Source of the DNA: AG25 sp035604455
Lineage (GTDB): Bacteria; Gemmatimonadota; Gemmatimonadetes; Gemmatimonadales; GWC2-71-9
NCBI GenBank assembly: GCA_035604455.1
Contig: DATNIM010000009.1
Span: 1 to 64,000 of the forward strand
Direction of reading: 5' to 3'
Length of the DNA: 64,000 bases
The notes under the pieces: generated by a model
Told to the model about the DNA's origin: nothing
The model's input: only the letters and a program-made list of their open reading frames with translations
Databases searched by the model: none
Position numbers and translations under genes: made by a program
Part shown: piece by piece, positions 32,720 through 40,270 of the stretch
Numbering within the stretch: position 1 is the first letter of the stretch
How the letters are laid out: every line of letters starts with the position of its first letter

Positions 32720-32992
32720 TTACAGGAGGTGCACCGGCCCGGCGCCACAGCGGGGCGCCAGCGCGACGCGGCGGAAGCCATCGAGCAGTACGACGTCGAG
32801 CTTCGCCTTCTCCTGATCGGTCTCGAGCGAGATCTCGGTGAACACCTCGCCCTGCCGGGTGGACACGTAGCGCGGGGAGAGCCGGTTGAGCGCATACACG
32901 AGGACGTCGCCGTGGCACGTCTCGCAGCCGCAAAACGCCGGCACGCGCGGCCGCAGCCGCGCGTACTCGCGCTCGACCACCTCGAACGTCAC
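32720..32992 (-). CDS. ComFB-family late competence protein
   Basis: The 90-residue protein matches the ComFB family, named for a gene in the comF operon of Bacillus. Conserved points are FCGCETCHGDVLVYALNRLSPRYV (about 20-43), with three cysteines and a histidine that likely bind zinc, and the hydrophobic LNRLSPRYV segment. Members in cyanobacteria have been reported to bind c-di-GMP; whether this one does is unknown. It is 5 bases after miaB and precedes a terminator. No other competence gene lies nearby. Confidence 0.8.
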   Translation of the reverse strand: MTFEVVEREYARLRPRVPAFCGCETCHGDVLVYALNRLSPRYVSTRQGEVFTEISLETDQEKAKLDVVLLDGFRRVALAPRCGAGPVHLL

Positions 32993-32997
32993 GTTCG

Positions 32998-34305
32998 TTA
33001 CCCCAAGCAGACAAGCTCCTCGGCCGGCCGAGCCGTGAACGTCGAGCCCGTAGTGCCCGTGAGGTGGACGCGGCGATAGCTCCCGATCCAGGCGTTGGGC
33101 CCGGCGAGCAGGGCCACCTTGTTCGTGCGGGTGCGGGTCTGGAGCAGGCCGCCGCGCTTCGCCGTTCCCTCGACCAACACCTCGTGGGTCGTGCCGACGA
33201 GGCCGGCGTTCTTGCGCGCAGCGACCGCCCGGACCACCGAGATCAGTCGCTCGAGGCGCGCGGCCGCCACCGTCTCGGGCACCGCGTCGTGCAGGCGCGT
33301 CGCCGGCGTCCCCGCGCGCGGGGAGTAGCGGAACGTGTACGCGTCGTCGAACCCGGCCTCTCGCACGAGGGATTCGGTCTCCGCGAAGTCGGCCTCGGTC
33401 TCCCCCGGAAACCCAACGATCAAGTCCGTCGTGATGGCAATTCCGGGTACCGCGAGGCGCAGGGCGTCGACTACGGCGAGGTAACCGGCCCGGTCATAGC
33501 GCCGCAGCATACGACGCAGCACGCGCGATGAACCGGACTGCGCCGGAAGATGGACGTGCTCGCACACGGCCGGCGTCTCGGCCATCGCCGCGAGCACGCG
33601 GGGCGTGAAGTCCGTGGGATAGGGCGACGTGGCCCGAACGCGGCGGACCCCTGGAACCCCGCCGACCGCCCGCAGGAGGTCGGCGAAATCGTGCGCCCCG
33701 TCGTGGTAGCTGTTCACGGTCTGGCCGAGCAGGGTCACTTCGGTCGTCCCGCGCGCCGCGAGCTCCTGGACCTCGCGCACGACATCCTCGAGACGGCGGC
33801 TGCGCTCGGGCCCGCGGGTTTCGGGCACGATGCAGAACGTGCAGCGATAATCGCAGCCGCGCTGGACCGTGATGAAGGCGGACACAAGGTCGCCGCGAAC
33901 CGGTGGAACATCCTCGTAGTGCTCCCAGCTCCGGAACTCGACATCGACCGTGGCACCCGCACGGGCCGCGACGAGGAGGTCGGGGAGGCTCCGGTACCCA
34001 TCGGGGCCGACGACGAGATCAACCTGCGGGACGTCGGCGAGCAGCGCGGGACCCAGGCGTTGGGCCATGCACCCCACCACGCCGAGGAGCGTGTCGGCGC
34101 GCTTGTAGCGCTTGAGCTCGCCCAGGCGCCCAAGCACCCGCTGCTCCGCGTGGTCGCGCACGGCGCACGTGTTGACGAGGAGGACGTCGGCCGAGGCCGG
34201 GTCGGGCGTTTGGGCATACCCGGCCCGGCCCAGGACCCCGGCGATGAGCTCCGAGTCCGAGACGTTCATCTGACAGCCGTAAGTCTCGATGTAGACGCGC
34301 GGCAT
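32998..34305 (-). CDS. miaB: tRNA-2-methylthio-N6-dimethylallyladenosine synthase MiaB
   Basis: MiaB adds the methylthio group to i6A37 in tRNAs reading UNN codons, using two iron-sulfur clusters and SAM. The 435-residue product has the N-terminal UPF0004 domain (ETYGCQMNVSDSE, VNTCAVRDHAEQRVLGRLG, GVVGCMAQRLG with three cluster cysteines). The radical SAM motif is GCDYRCTFCIVP, and a C-terminal TRAM domain runs from about 370. The 'CQMN' N-terminus marks MiaB rather than MtaB or RimO. It begins 2 bases after mtaB. Confidence 0.96.
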   Translation of the reverse strand: MPRVYIETYGCQMNVSDSELIAGVLGRAGYAQTPDPASADVLLVNTCAVRDHAEQRVLGRLGELKRYKRADTLLGVVGCMAQRLGPALLADVPQVDLVVGPDGYRSLPDLLVAARAGATVDVEFRSWEHYEDVPPVRGDLVSAFITVQRGCDYRCTFCIVPETRGPERSRRLEDVVREVQELAARGTTEVTLLGQTVNSYHDGAHDFADLLRAVGGVPGVRRVRATSPYPTDFTPRVLAAMAETPAVCEHVHLPAQSGSSRVLRRMLRRYDRAGYLAVVDALRLAVPGIAITTDLIVGFPGETEADFAETESLVREAGFDDAYTFRYSPRAGTPATRLHDAVPETVAAARLERLISVVRAVAARKNAGLVGTTHEVLVEGTAKRGGLLQTRTRTNKVALLAGPNAWIGSYRRVHLTGTTGSTFTARPAEELVCLG

Positions 34306-34307
34306 CG

Positions 34308-35513
34308 CTATGCGACCGTGACGGGGAAGCGACGGCGCCCGTCCCAGGCGTCCGTCGGCACGTAGACCGAAAGATAGTCTTCGGTCACGACCTCGAGGCG
34401 CCCACCGGCGTGGCCGCTCGCAACGCCGTCGGCAACGGCCCCGCGGCGCCGGGCGCGATGGGCGTGTGCGCTCGCCTCGCCCAAGGCGCGGAGTTCGGCG
34501 GCGCGCGCCCGCCGCACCGCTGGCGGCACGGCGTCGGGCAACCGGACCGCCGCGGCCCCGGGCCGGGTCGAGAACGGGAAGACGTGCAGATACGAAAACG
34601 GCAGAGCCTCAAGCAGCGCGCGCGTCGCGCGGTGATCGCCGTCCGTTTCGCCCGGGAACCCGGCGATGACATCCGCGCCGAGCCCAAACACGCTCAGGCG
34701 TCCCGCGAGCCATTCCACCCGCTCCCGGTAGGAGCGAGCCGTATACCAGTGGCGGCCCATGCGGCGCAGCACCCGATCCGAGCCTGACTGGAGCGGCGCG
34801 TGCAGGTGGGGCGCGAGCTGGCGCGGCGCTTCCACGAAGAGTCGCGCCACCCGGTCATCCACTTCGGTCGCTTCGATCGATGACAGGCGAAAGCGCACTT
34901 CGGGAACGGCGCACAAGAGGGCCTCGAGCAGGTCGGCGAGCGGGGAGGTCTGGGTGCGCCAGTCGCGGCCGTAGGTCCCGATGTGGATACCGGTGAGGAC
35001 GAGTTCGGCGTGATGGGCGGCGAGCGCCTGCGCTTCCCGCACGACATCAGCGATGGGGCGCGACCGGTTAGTCCCCCGGGCGAGCACGGTCGCGCAAAAC
35101 GTGCAGTGCTCGTCGCAGCCGTCCTGGATCCGGAGCCAGCCGCGGGCATGCGCGCCGAAGCGCCGCAGGGGCCCGGCCTCCGGAGCCCACCCCGCCGCGT
35201 GGAGTACGGCGAGGGCATCGCCCCCCGGCACCACGCTGCGCACGCCGGGCAGCCGCGCGAGCACGTCGGGCTCGAGCGCGGCCGCGCAGCCCATCACGAT
35301 CGTCTCGAGCGCGGGCCGGCGCGCGAGTCCACGTACGTAACGACGGAGCTTCGTGTCGCTCTCCGCCGTGACGGTGCAGGAGTTCACGATGGCCAGGTCG
35401 GCCTGGTCGGGGTCTTCCACCACCACCGCGCCTTGATCCGTGAACGCCTGGCGCACGCGGGCCGTGTCGTACTGGTTGGCCCGGCAGCCGAACGTATGGA
35501 AGAAGACGTTCAC
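34308..35513 (-). CDS. mtaB: tRNA t6A37 methylthiotransferase MtaB
   Basis: MtaB makes ms2t6A37 in tRNAs reading ANN codons. The 401-residue protein has FHTFGCRANQYDTARVRQAF, the NSCTVTAESDTKLRRYVRGLAR segment and VMGCAAALEPD with the second cluster cysteines. The radical SAM motif is GCDEHCTFCATVLARG. FGCRxNQxD and the TVT(A)ESD stretch are MtaB features. The GTG at 35513 overlaps the outer-membrane protein gene by 4 bases; the frame upstream is a shadow. It sits next to miaB, so both ms2 pathways are likely co-regulated. Confidence 0.94.
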   Translation of the reverse strand: MNVFFHTFGCRANQYDTARVRQAFTDQGAVVVEDPDQADLAIVNSCTVTAESDTKLRRYVRGLARRPALETIVMGCAAALEPDVLARLPGVRSVVPGGDALAVLHAAGWAPEAGPLRRFGAHARGWLRIQDGCDEHCTFCATVLARGTNRSRPIADVVREAQALAAHHAELVLTGIHIGTYGRDWRTQTSPLADLLEALLCAVPEVRFRLSSIEATEVDDRVARLFVEAPRQLAPHLHAPLQSGSDRVLRRMGRHWYTARSYRERVEWLAGRLSVFGLGADVIAGFPGETDGDHRATRALLEALPFSYLHVFPFSTRPGAAAVRLPDAVPPAVRRARAAELRALGEASAHAHRARRRGAVADGVASGHAGGRLEVVTEDYLSVYVPTDAWDGRRRFPVTVA

Positions 35514-36613
35514 GGCCGCACGGTGACGCCGACGAGCAGCGTCCAAACCTCCTCTTGCAGGCCGCTGCCGCTGCGCGAGAGGCGTTCGAGGCCGACGTCG
35601 ATGACGCCGTGTCCCTTGGCGAGCGTCGTGCTCGTGCCCACGGCGACGCCGGTCTCGGTCGGCGCCGAAGTGCCCGGGCCAAATGGCAACTGGTCGCCGC
35701 GCACGCCGATGCGCAGCGGCGTCGTCCGCCCGATCTCGAGGCCCGCGGACCAGGCCATGGTGTTGAAGGCGCCGGCGCCGGTGCGCGACCAACTCTGCCA
35801 GTCCACCGAACCCGCGATCCGGAGCGTCGGCTCCGGTGTGAGCATCAGCGCGCCTCCGTAGGTCGCCGGCAGATTGTTCGTCGCCACGAGCGAGTCACCA
35901 ACGTGACTGTGCAGCGCCTGGTCCTGGCGCGCGAAAACGGCGATCGCGGCGGTCGGAAGGATGCGCAGGATGGCGCCGCCGGAGATGCCCCAGCCGCTGT
36001 AGGTCACTGTGCCCGTTTGGACCACGGTCACGTAGTCCGTCGTGTCGTCGTAAATCCGCGTCGCGTTCTGGCGCGTGGACCCGGCGAGGTCGTGGAATCC
36101 CAGGCCCACGGCGAGCCGGCTGCCGATTCGCAGGGCGGCCGCCAGGCGGACGTCCGTCACCCCGCCGTCGCTCGAGATGGAGTTGTTGAACGGCTGCATG
36201 GTCCCGCGCAAGAGCTGGCTGTCGCGGGTGACGGCATCGTAGGTCTGGTCGAGATATGTGCTGAAGCTCACGCCCACGACGAGCCGGTTCGACAACGGTC
36301 CACCGAGCGACAGCACCGGGAAGCGCGTCGTCCGCAGCCAGGTGCTCGACCCCGGCGTCGACACGTCGCGGAAGCTGGCGCCTTGAGCCGCGGTCGCGGT
36401 CGCGTTCCGCAGGTCAACCAGCGCGGCGTCAGTGAACGGAGACTCCGGGTCGAACGCTGCGAACGCGCCGCCCGTCGAGCGGGAGCGGACGCTCTCCAGG
36501 CGGCCGGGCGTGCCGAGCCCCGCGATGCTGAACTGCGAGTCCTGTGCGCGCGCGACACCCCCGCCGCACATCGCGGCAATCACGAGGCCCATCGACCAGC
36601 GGCGCGCGCTCAT
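35510..36613 (-). CDS. Outer-membrane beta-barrel protein, unknown function
   Basis: The 367-residue product has a signal peptide (MSARRWSMGLVIAAMCGGGVARAQ) and then a long series of amphipathic strands with alternating hydrophobic residues, as in FadL/PorV-type barrels. The segment RSTGGAFAAFDPESPFTDAALVDLRN resembles the N-terminal hatch or early strand of that group. It ends TLLVGVTVRP, without a terminal aromatic residue. It overlaps mtaB and the lipoprotein gene by 4 bases on each side. A transport or secretion role cannot be assigned from sequence alone. Confidence 0.65.
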   Translation of the reverse strand: MSARRWSMGLVIAAMCGGGVARAQDSQFSIAGLGTPGRLESVRSRSTGGAFAAFDPESPFTDAALVDLRNATATAAQGASFRDVSTPGSSTWLRTTRFPVLSLGGPLSNRLVVGVSFSTYLDQTYDAVTRDSQLLRGTMQPFNNSISSDGGVTDVRLAAALRIGSRLAVGLGFHDLAGSTRQNATRIYDDTTDYVTVVQTGTVTYSGWGISGGAILRILPTAAIAVFARQDQALHSHVGDSLVATNNLPATYGGALMLTPEPTLRIAGSVDWQSWSRTGAGAFNTMAWSAGLEIGRTTPLRIGVRGDQLPFGPGTSAPTETGVAVGTSTTLAKGHGVIDVGLERLSRSGSGLQEEVWTLLVGVTVRP

Positions 36614-37878
36614 CGTTGCCCGAAGGGGAACGAGGGCGAGTACGTGAGGTGCAACATTGGCCGGTACGCGGTCGTGGACGAGGCGAACATCCGCAGCTCG
36701 GCGAAGTTCCCACCTTCGGGGGCCTGGCGGAGCACGATCGCCGTGGGCGCCGTTGTGTCGGCCGCCCAGAAGCGCATCAGGTTCGTCATTTCGATCCGCA
36801 CCGTGTCCATCGGCGTGATGTAGATGCGAGTCGTGTCGACGTGGATCGGGTCGAGCGCCGACTTGGCGCCGAGGTCGACCAGGACGGCCTGCGTCACGAG
36901 GTCGAAGGAATCCGACGCAACGCCCTGGGGGAGCACGGCCGGAATGAGCTCGAGCGTCGCCCGCGCGATCTGTTGGGAGTCGCGGATGATGCGCGGGAAG
37001 GTGATCCGCAGGATGCTCCGCGTCGCCGGCACGCCGCCCACGACGAGCGTCGAGTCAAGCGGCGGCGGTGGCGGATTGAAGACGAACGTGTTGAAGCTCG
37101 GCGTCCCGAACCCAAGTGGAGTCCGCCGGTGGGCCACGCCCAGCCCGAGCGAATCCACCTTCAGGTACGCGGTGATCGACGGGCCCAATCCATAATTAAG
37201 CAGCCCGCCGAGACTGAGGTCGGTGGGCTGGTCGGCGCCCACCCGGATCCCGAAGGCGAGCTTGCCCGTGTCCGGCACCGAGTAGGGGACCTGTGCTGAG
37301 TCAAAGTTGATGAGCAGCGTGACGCGGTGATATACCGTGTCGAGGATCGCGCTGTCGCCCGTCGCCGGGTTGTTGTAGGCGGGGGTAGCGAGCAGGCTGT
37401 TGACGTTGACCGTTCGGATGGGCGGCGCGGCGAAGGCCGGGGCAAGCCCGGTGAACGTCGTCGTCGAATCGATCGAGAGCGGCAACGCGTAGACGGAGAG
37501 CGCGAGGTTCGTGACAAGCGTGTCCCGCGACGTGATGGTGACGGCCAGGACGATCGAGTCGACCCCGATCACCGGCGCGGTCGTCGTGTCCTCGAGCACG
37601 AGGCGCGTGGGCAATGCCGGCATCAGCATGATCGGCCGACTGTCCTTGATCCCGGGCTCGCTGGCCGCGAGGAGGGTCAAGCTGAGGCCCGGGTTCACGT
37701 AGCCCTGGGGACGCCCGTAGGCTGAGTCGCGCGAGATGGCCGCGAGGAGCGTGTCGATCACGGTCAGGGAGCCCAGCGGACAGAACTGCGGACAGACCCC
37801 CGGCGCCGAGATGTCGTTCGTGCAGGCGAGCGCGATGAGGACGACGAGCGCGGCGGCCCGCACGGGGGGTCGGGGCAT
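36610..37878 (-). CDS. Lipoprotein with C-terminal beta-sandwich domain, unknown function
   Basis: The 422-residue product starts MPRPPVRAAALVVLIALACTND, with a lipobox ALAC at about 17-20, so it should be a lipoprotein. The middle is rich in D, T and S with repeated beta-strand patterns. The C-terminal 150 residues (ARATLELIP, then NLMRFWAA, then FASSTTAYRPMLHLTYS) look like the DNRLRE/CBM96-type beta-sandwich, whose last strand reads R-P-x-L-x-x-x-Y; this is tentative. The ATG overlaps the cdd stop by one base, and the stop overlaps the barrel gene by 4 bases, so it and the barrel are likely translated as a pair. Confidence 0.65.
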   Translation of the reverse strand: MPRPPVRAAALVVLIALACTNDISAPGVCPQFCPLGSLTVIDTLLAAISRDSAYGRPQGYVNPGLSLTLLAASEPGIKDSRPIMLMPALPTRLVLEDTTTAPVIGVDSIVLAVTITSRDTLVTNLALSVYALPLSIDSTTTFTGLAPAFAAPPIRTVNVNSLLATPAYNNPATGDSAILDTVYHRVTLLINFDSAQVPYSVPDTGKLAFGIRVGADQPTDLSLGGLLNYGLGPSITAYLKVDSLGLGVAHRRTPLGFGTPSFNTFVFNPPPPPLDSTLVVGGVPATRSILRITFPRIIRDSQQIARATLELIPAVLPQGVASDSFDLVTQAVLVDLGAKSALDPIHVDTTRIYITPMDTVRIEMTNLMRFWAADTTAPTAIVLRQAPEGGNFAELRMFASSTTAYRPMLHLTYSPSFPFGQR

Positions 37879-38327
37879 TATGCGAGCGACGCCCTATTAA
37901 AAGGATCGGGCAGGAGGGCTCCCAGGGTCCAGCGGCGTTCGCTCGCCGGGCCGGCGGCGATCACCTCGAGCTCGAGTCCGAACTCGGCGAGCACCTGGCG
38001 GCACATGCCACAGGGCGGTGCGGGCGGCTCGACCTCGGTCACCACGGCCAAGCGCTTGAATGCCCGGGCCCCGGCCGCGACGGCCGCCCCGACCGCGACC
38101 CGCTCGGCGCAGAGCGTAACCCCGTAGGATGCGTTTTCCACGTTGGTGCCCATGAACACCCTTCCATCACCCGCCTCGAGCGCCGCACCCACCCGAAAAC
38201 GACTGTAGGGCGCGTAGGCGTTCGCGAGCGCTTCGCGCGCCCGTGCGACGAGCGCGGCACTCATCGCGCCGCGGCGAGGCTGGGCATGCCAAACCCCCTG
38301 GTTGGACGAGCACACAGCACAGTGCAT
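37878..38327 (-). CDS. cdd: Cytidine deaminase
   Basis: Cdd deaminates cytidine and deoxycytidine in pyrimidine salvage. The catalytic features are intact: YAPYSRFRVGAALEAGDG, NVENASYGVTLCAERVAVG with zinc Cys and catalytic Glu, and PCGMCRQVLAEFG with the other two zinc cysteines. The conserved part starts at an ATG at 38264 (128 residues, normal size). AAGGAG lies 8 bases before the upstream ATG at 38327, which would add 21 residues that include CAVC; no good Shine-Dalgarno precedes 38264. I give the longer start because of that signal, with the shorter as a serious alternative. The stop overlaps the lipoprotein start (TAATG). Confidence 0.92.
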   Translation of the reverse strand: MHCAVCSSNQGVWHAQPRRGAMSAALVARAREALANAYAPYSRFRVGAALEAGDGRVFMGTNVENASYGVTLCAERVAVGAAVAAGARAFKRLAVVTEVEPPAPPCGMCRQVLAEFGLELEVIAAGPASERRWTLGALLPDPFNRASLA

Positions 38328-38358
38328 CGGCGCAGCTCCTTCCGACCCTGATGTAACC

Positions 38359-38375
38359 CCGGCGCGCCGCGCCGG
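38359..38375 (-). other. GC-rich hairpin between alr and cdd
   Basis: A 7-bp perfect inverted repeat (38359-38365 and 38369-38375, 3-base loop) lies in the 67-base gap between the alr stop and the upstream cdd start. It has no U run on either side, so it is not a clear intrinsic terminator. It could slow or protect the transcript. Confidence 0.35.
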
Positions 38376-38394
38376 TGCCCGTGCGCAACGGCCG

Positions 38395-39468
38395 TCAGTC
38401 GTACAGCCGCGGGAGCCGCGCCCGGAGGGCGGTCAGCGCCTCGTGTTGCAACGTGTCGGTGGCAAGCGCGTACTCGTCAAGTCGAATCGCCGCGCCGTCT
38501 GCCTCCCCGAGCAGGGTCGCGACGTCCCCCACCTGCACCGCGCGCTCCGCGACATCAACCATGGCGAGGTCCATCGTCACCGCACCGACCACGGGGCAGC
38601 GCGTACCGTCAAGCAACACCGCCGCGCGGCCCCAGAGGCCAAACGACCGGCGCACCCCGTCGGCGTACCCCACCCCGAGCGTCGCCACCTGCGTCCGCCC
38701 GGCCGCGCGCCACAGCGCCCCGTAGCTCACGCCCTCGCCTGCCGCCACGTGGCGGACCGCGAGCACCCGGGCCCTCAAGCTCACCACCGGGCGCGGCTCG
38801 AGAAGCCCCGGACCTACGGTGCCTCCATAAAGGAACAAGCCCGGTCGCACGAGGTCGAGCGCATAGCGCCGTCCCCGCAGCGCCGCGGCGCTGTTCGCCA
38901 CGTGCAGCAGCGGCGGCCGCCGGGGCAAGACACTCACTGCCGCAAGAAAGCGTTCCGTCTGGCGTTCGAGCGACCCGTCATCGCGCTCGGCCGAGTGGAA
39001 CTGCGTGTAGCACCCTTCGAGGGCCTGGGTGTCGACGAGGTCGCGCACCTGCTCGATCTCGTCCCAGCGGACGCCGCATCGGCCCATCCCGGTGTCCACC
39101 TCGAGGTGGAACGGACGCGGACCGCGCGCCGTCCAGGCGGCGACGGCGTCCCGGTCCCCGAGCGTCGGCGTGAGCCCGCTTGCGTCCACGTCGTCGAACA
39201 GGGCGGGCGGCACCGGCATGAGCACCACGATCGGACGCGTAATCCCGACGTCGCGCAGCTCAGCGCCCTCGGCGGGCGTCGCGACCCCGTAGCCCCAGGG
39301 GTCCACGGCCTCGAGGGCCCTACATACAGCGACGGCTCCCACCCCGTAGCCATTGGCTTTCACTACCGGGAGGAGCCGCGTGCCGGCGACCCGTGCGACG
39401 GTGCGGGCGTTCTCAACCACGGCGGCGAGATCGACCTCGACCCAGGCGCGACTGCACCGCCCGCTCAT
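38395..39468 (-). CDS. alr: Alanine racemase
   Basis: Alr makes D-alanine for peptidoglycan with pyridoxal phosphate. The 357-residue product has the PLP lysine in LLPVVKANGYGVGAVAV (about residue 36), the LEVDTGMGRCGVRWDE segment, RPGLFLYG, and the catalytic tyrosine region VSYGALWRA, with GYADGVRRSF. The ATG at 39468 gives the normal N-terminus (RAWVEVDLAAVVENAR); the longer frame would run into the divergent mazG gene. No Shine-Dalgarno is present. It diverges from mazG with overlapping promoters. Confidence 0.95.
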   Translation of the reverse strand: MSGRCSRAWVEVDLAAVVENARTVARVAGTRLLPVVKANGYGVGAVAVCRALEAVDPWGYGVATPAEGAELRDVGITRPIVVLMPVPPALFDDVDASGLTPTLGDRDAVAAWTARGPRPFHLEVDTGMGRCGVRWDEIEQVRDLVDTQALEGCYTQFHSAERDDGSLERQTERFLAAVSVLPRRPPLLHVANSAAALRGRRYALDLVRPGLFLYGGTVGPGLLEPRPVVSLRARVLAVRHVAAGEGVSYGALWRAAGRTQVATLGVGYADGVRRSFGLWGRAAVLLDGTRCPVVGAVTMDLAMVDVAERAVQVGDVATLLGEADGAAIRLDEYALATDTLQHEALTALRARLPRLYD

Positions 39469-39495
39469 TGACACGCTCACAGGCGCGCGTATGAT
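39468..39495 (+). promoter_or_regulatory. Consensus-like promoter of mazG
   Basis: TTGACA (39468-39473) and TATGAT (39490-39495) are separated by 16 bases: a perfect -35 and a 5/6 -10. The predicted start near 39502 gives a leader of about 12 bases holding GGAGG at 39505-39509. The -35 overlaps the last base position of the alr start codon on the other strand. Confidence 0.75.
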
Positions 39496-39519
39496 ACCCC
39501 GCCCGGAGGCTAAATGCAA
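39491..39519 (-). promoter_or_regulatory. Promoter of alr, interlocked with the mazG promoter
   Basis: On the minus strand TTGCAT (39519-39514) is followed after exactly 17 bases by TATCAT (39496-39491). The -10 uses the same 39491-39495 bases as the mazG -10, read on the other strand, because TATGATA and TATCATA are reverse complements. The -35 contains the mazG start codon. The predicted start near 39484 leaves a leader of about 15 bases. Confidence 0.65.
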
Positions 39520-40263
39520 GGCGATTCAGCGCTTGGGCGCGCTCTCGTCCTCGTCCGCGACCTGCGCGCGCGCTGTCCCTGGGACCGCGCGCAAACGCGC
39601 GCGACCCTCGCGCCCTACCTCATCGAAGAAGCCCTCGAGCTCGATCACGCGCTCCGTGACGTCGAGCCCCCCCCCGCGCTGCGCGACGAGCTCGGGGACC
39701 TCCTGCTCCACCTCGCCTTCCAAATCGTCATCGGCGAAGAGCGAGCCGAATTCGACGCGGAATCGGTGACCCGCGCGCTCGAAGAGAAGATGCACCACCG
39801 CCACCCGCACCTCTACGGGCTCGGGGACAAGCCGGCCTCGTGGGAGCGCGCCAAGCGGGAGCTCGAGCCCGAGCGAACGAACACGCTCGGCGGGCTGCCG
39901 CCCGCGCTGCCGCCGCTCCTTCGGGCCTACCGGCTGCAGGAGCGCGCTGCAGGCATCGGGTTCGACTGGCCCGACGCGACCGGTCCGCTCGCGAAGGTGA
40001 AGGAGGAGACGGCCGAGCTCGAGCGCGCCGTCGAAGCGGGCGACGCGGCGGCACAGGCGGACGAGCTCGGCGACCTGCTATTCACCGTCGTCAACCTCGC
40101 ACGCAAGCTCGGTGTGGACCCGCGCAGTGCGCTCGACGCGGCGAACGCCAAGTTCACGCGGCGGTTCGGGGATCTCGAGGCGCTCGCGAAGACCCGAGGC
40201 ATCGACGTCGGGCGCGCGGGGCTCGACGCGCTCGATCGGTTGTGGGACGAGGTGAAGCCCTAA
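39514..40263 (+). CDS. mazG: Nucleoside triphosphate pyrophosphohydrolase MazG
   Basis: MazG hydrolyses NTPs and dNTPs to monophosphates, likely clearing aberrant nucleotides. The 249-residue product has two MazG repeats: the first has CPWDRAQTRATLAPYLIEEALEL, DELGDLLLHLAFQ (EExxE and ExxD metal sites), and KMHHRHPHLYG; the second has KVKEETAELERAV and DELGDLLFTVVNLARKLGV, ending in FTRRFGDLE. GGAGG is 4 bases before the ATG. It is the only plus-strand gene in the window, and its stop is 7 bases from the convergent end of asnS. Confidence 0.95.
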   Translation: MQGDSALGRALVLVRDLRARCPWDRAQTRATLAPYLIEEALELDHALRDVEPPPALRDELGDLLLHLAFQIVIGEERAEFDAESVTRALEEKMHHRHPHLYGLGDKPASWERAKRELEPERTNTLGGLPPALPPLLRAYRLQERAAGIGFDWPDATGPLAKVKEETAELERAVEAGDAAAQADELGDLLFTVVNLARKLGVDPRSALDAANAKFTRRFGDLEALAKTRGIDVGRAGLDALDRLWDEVKP

Positions 40264-40270
40264 GCCCGAC

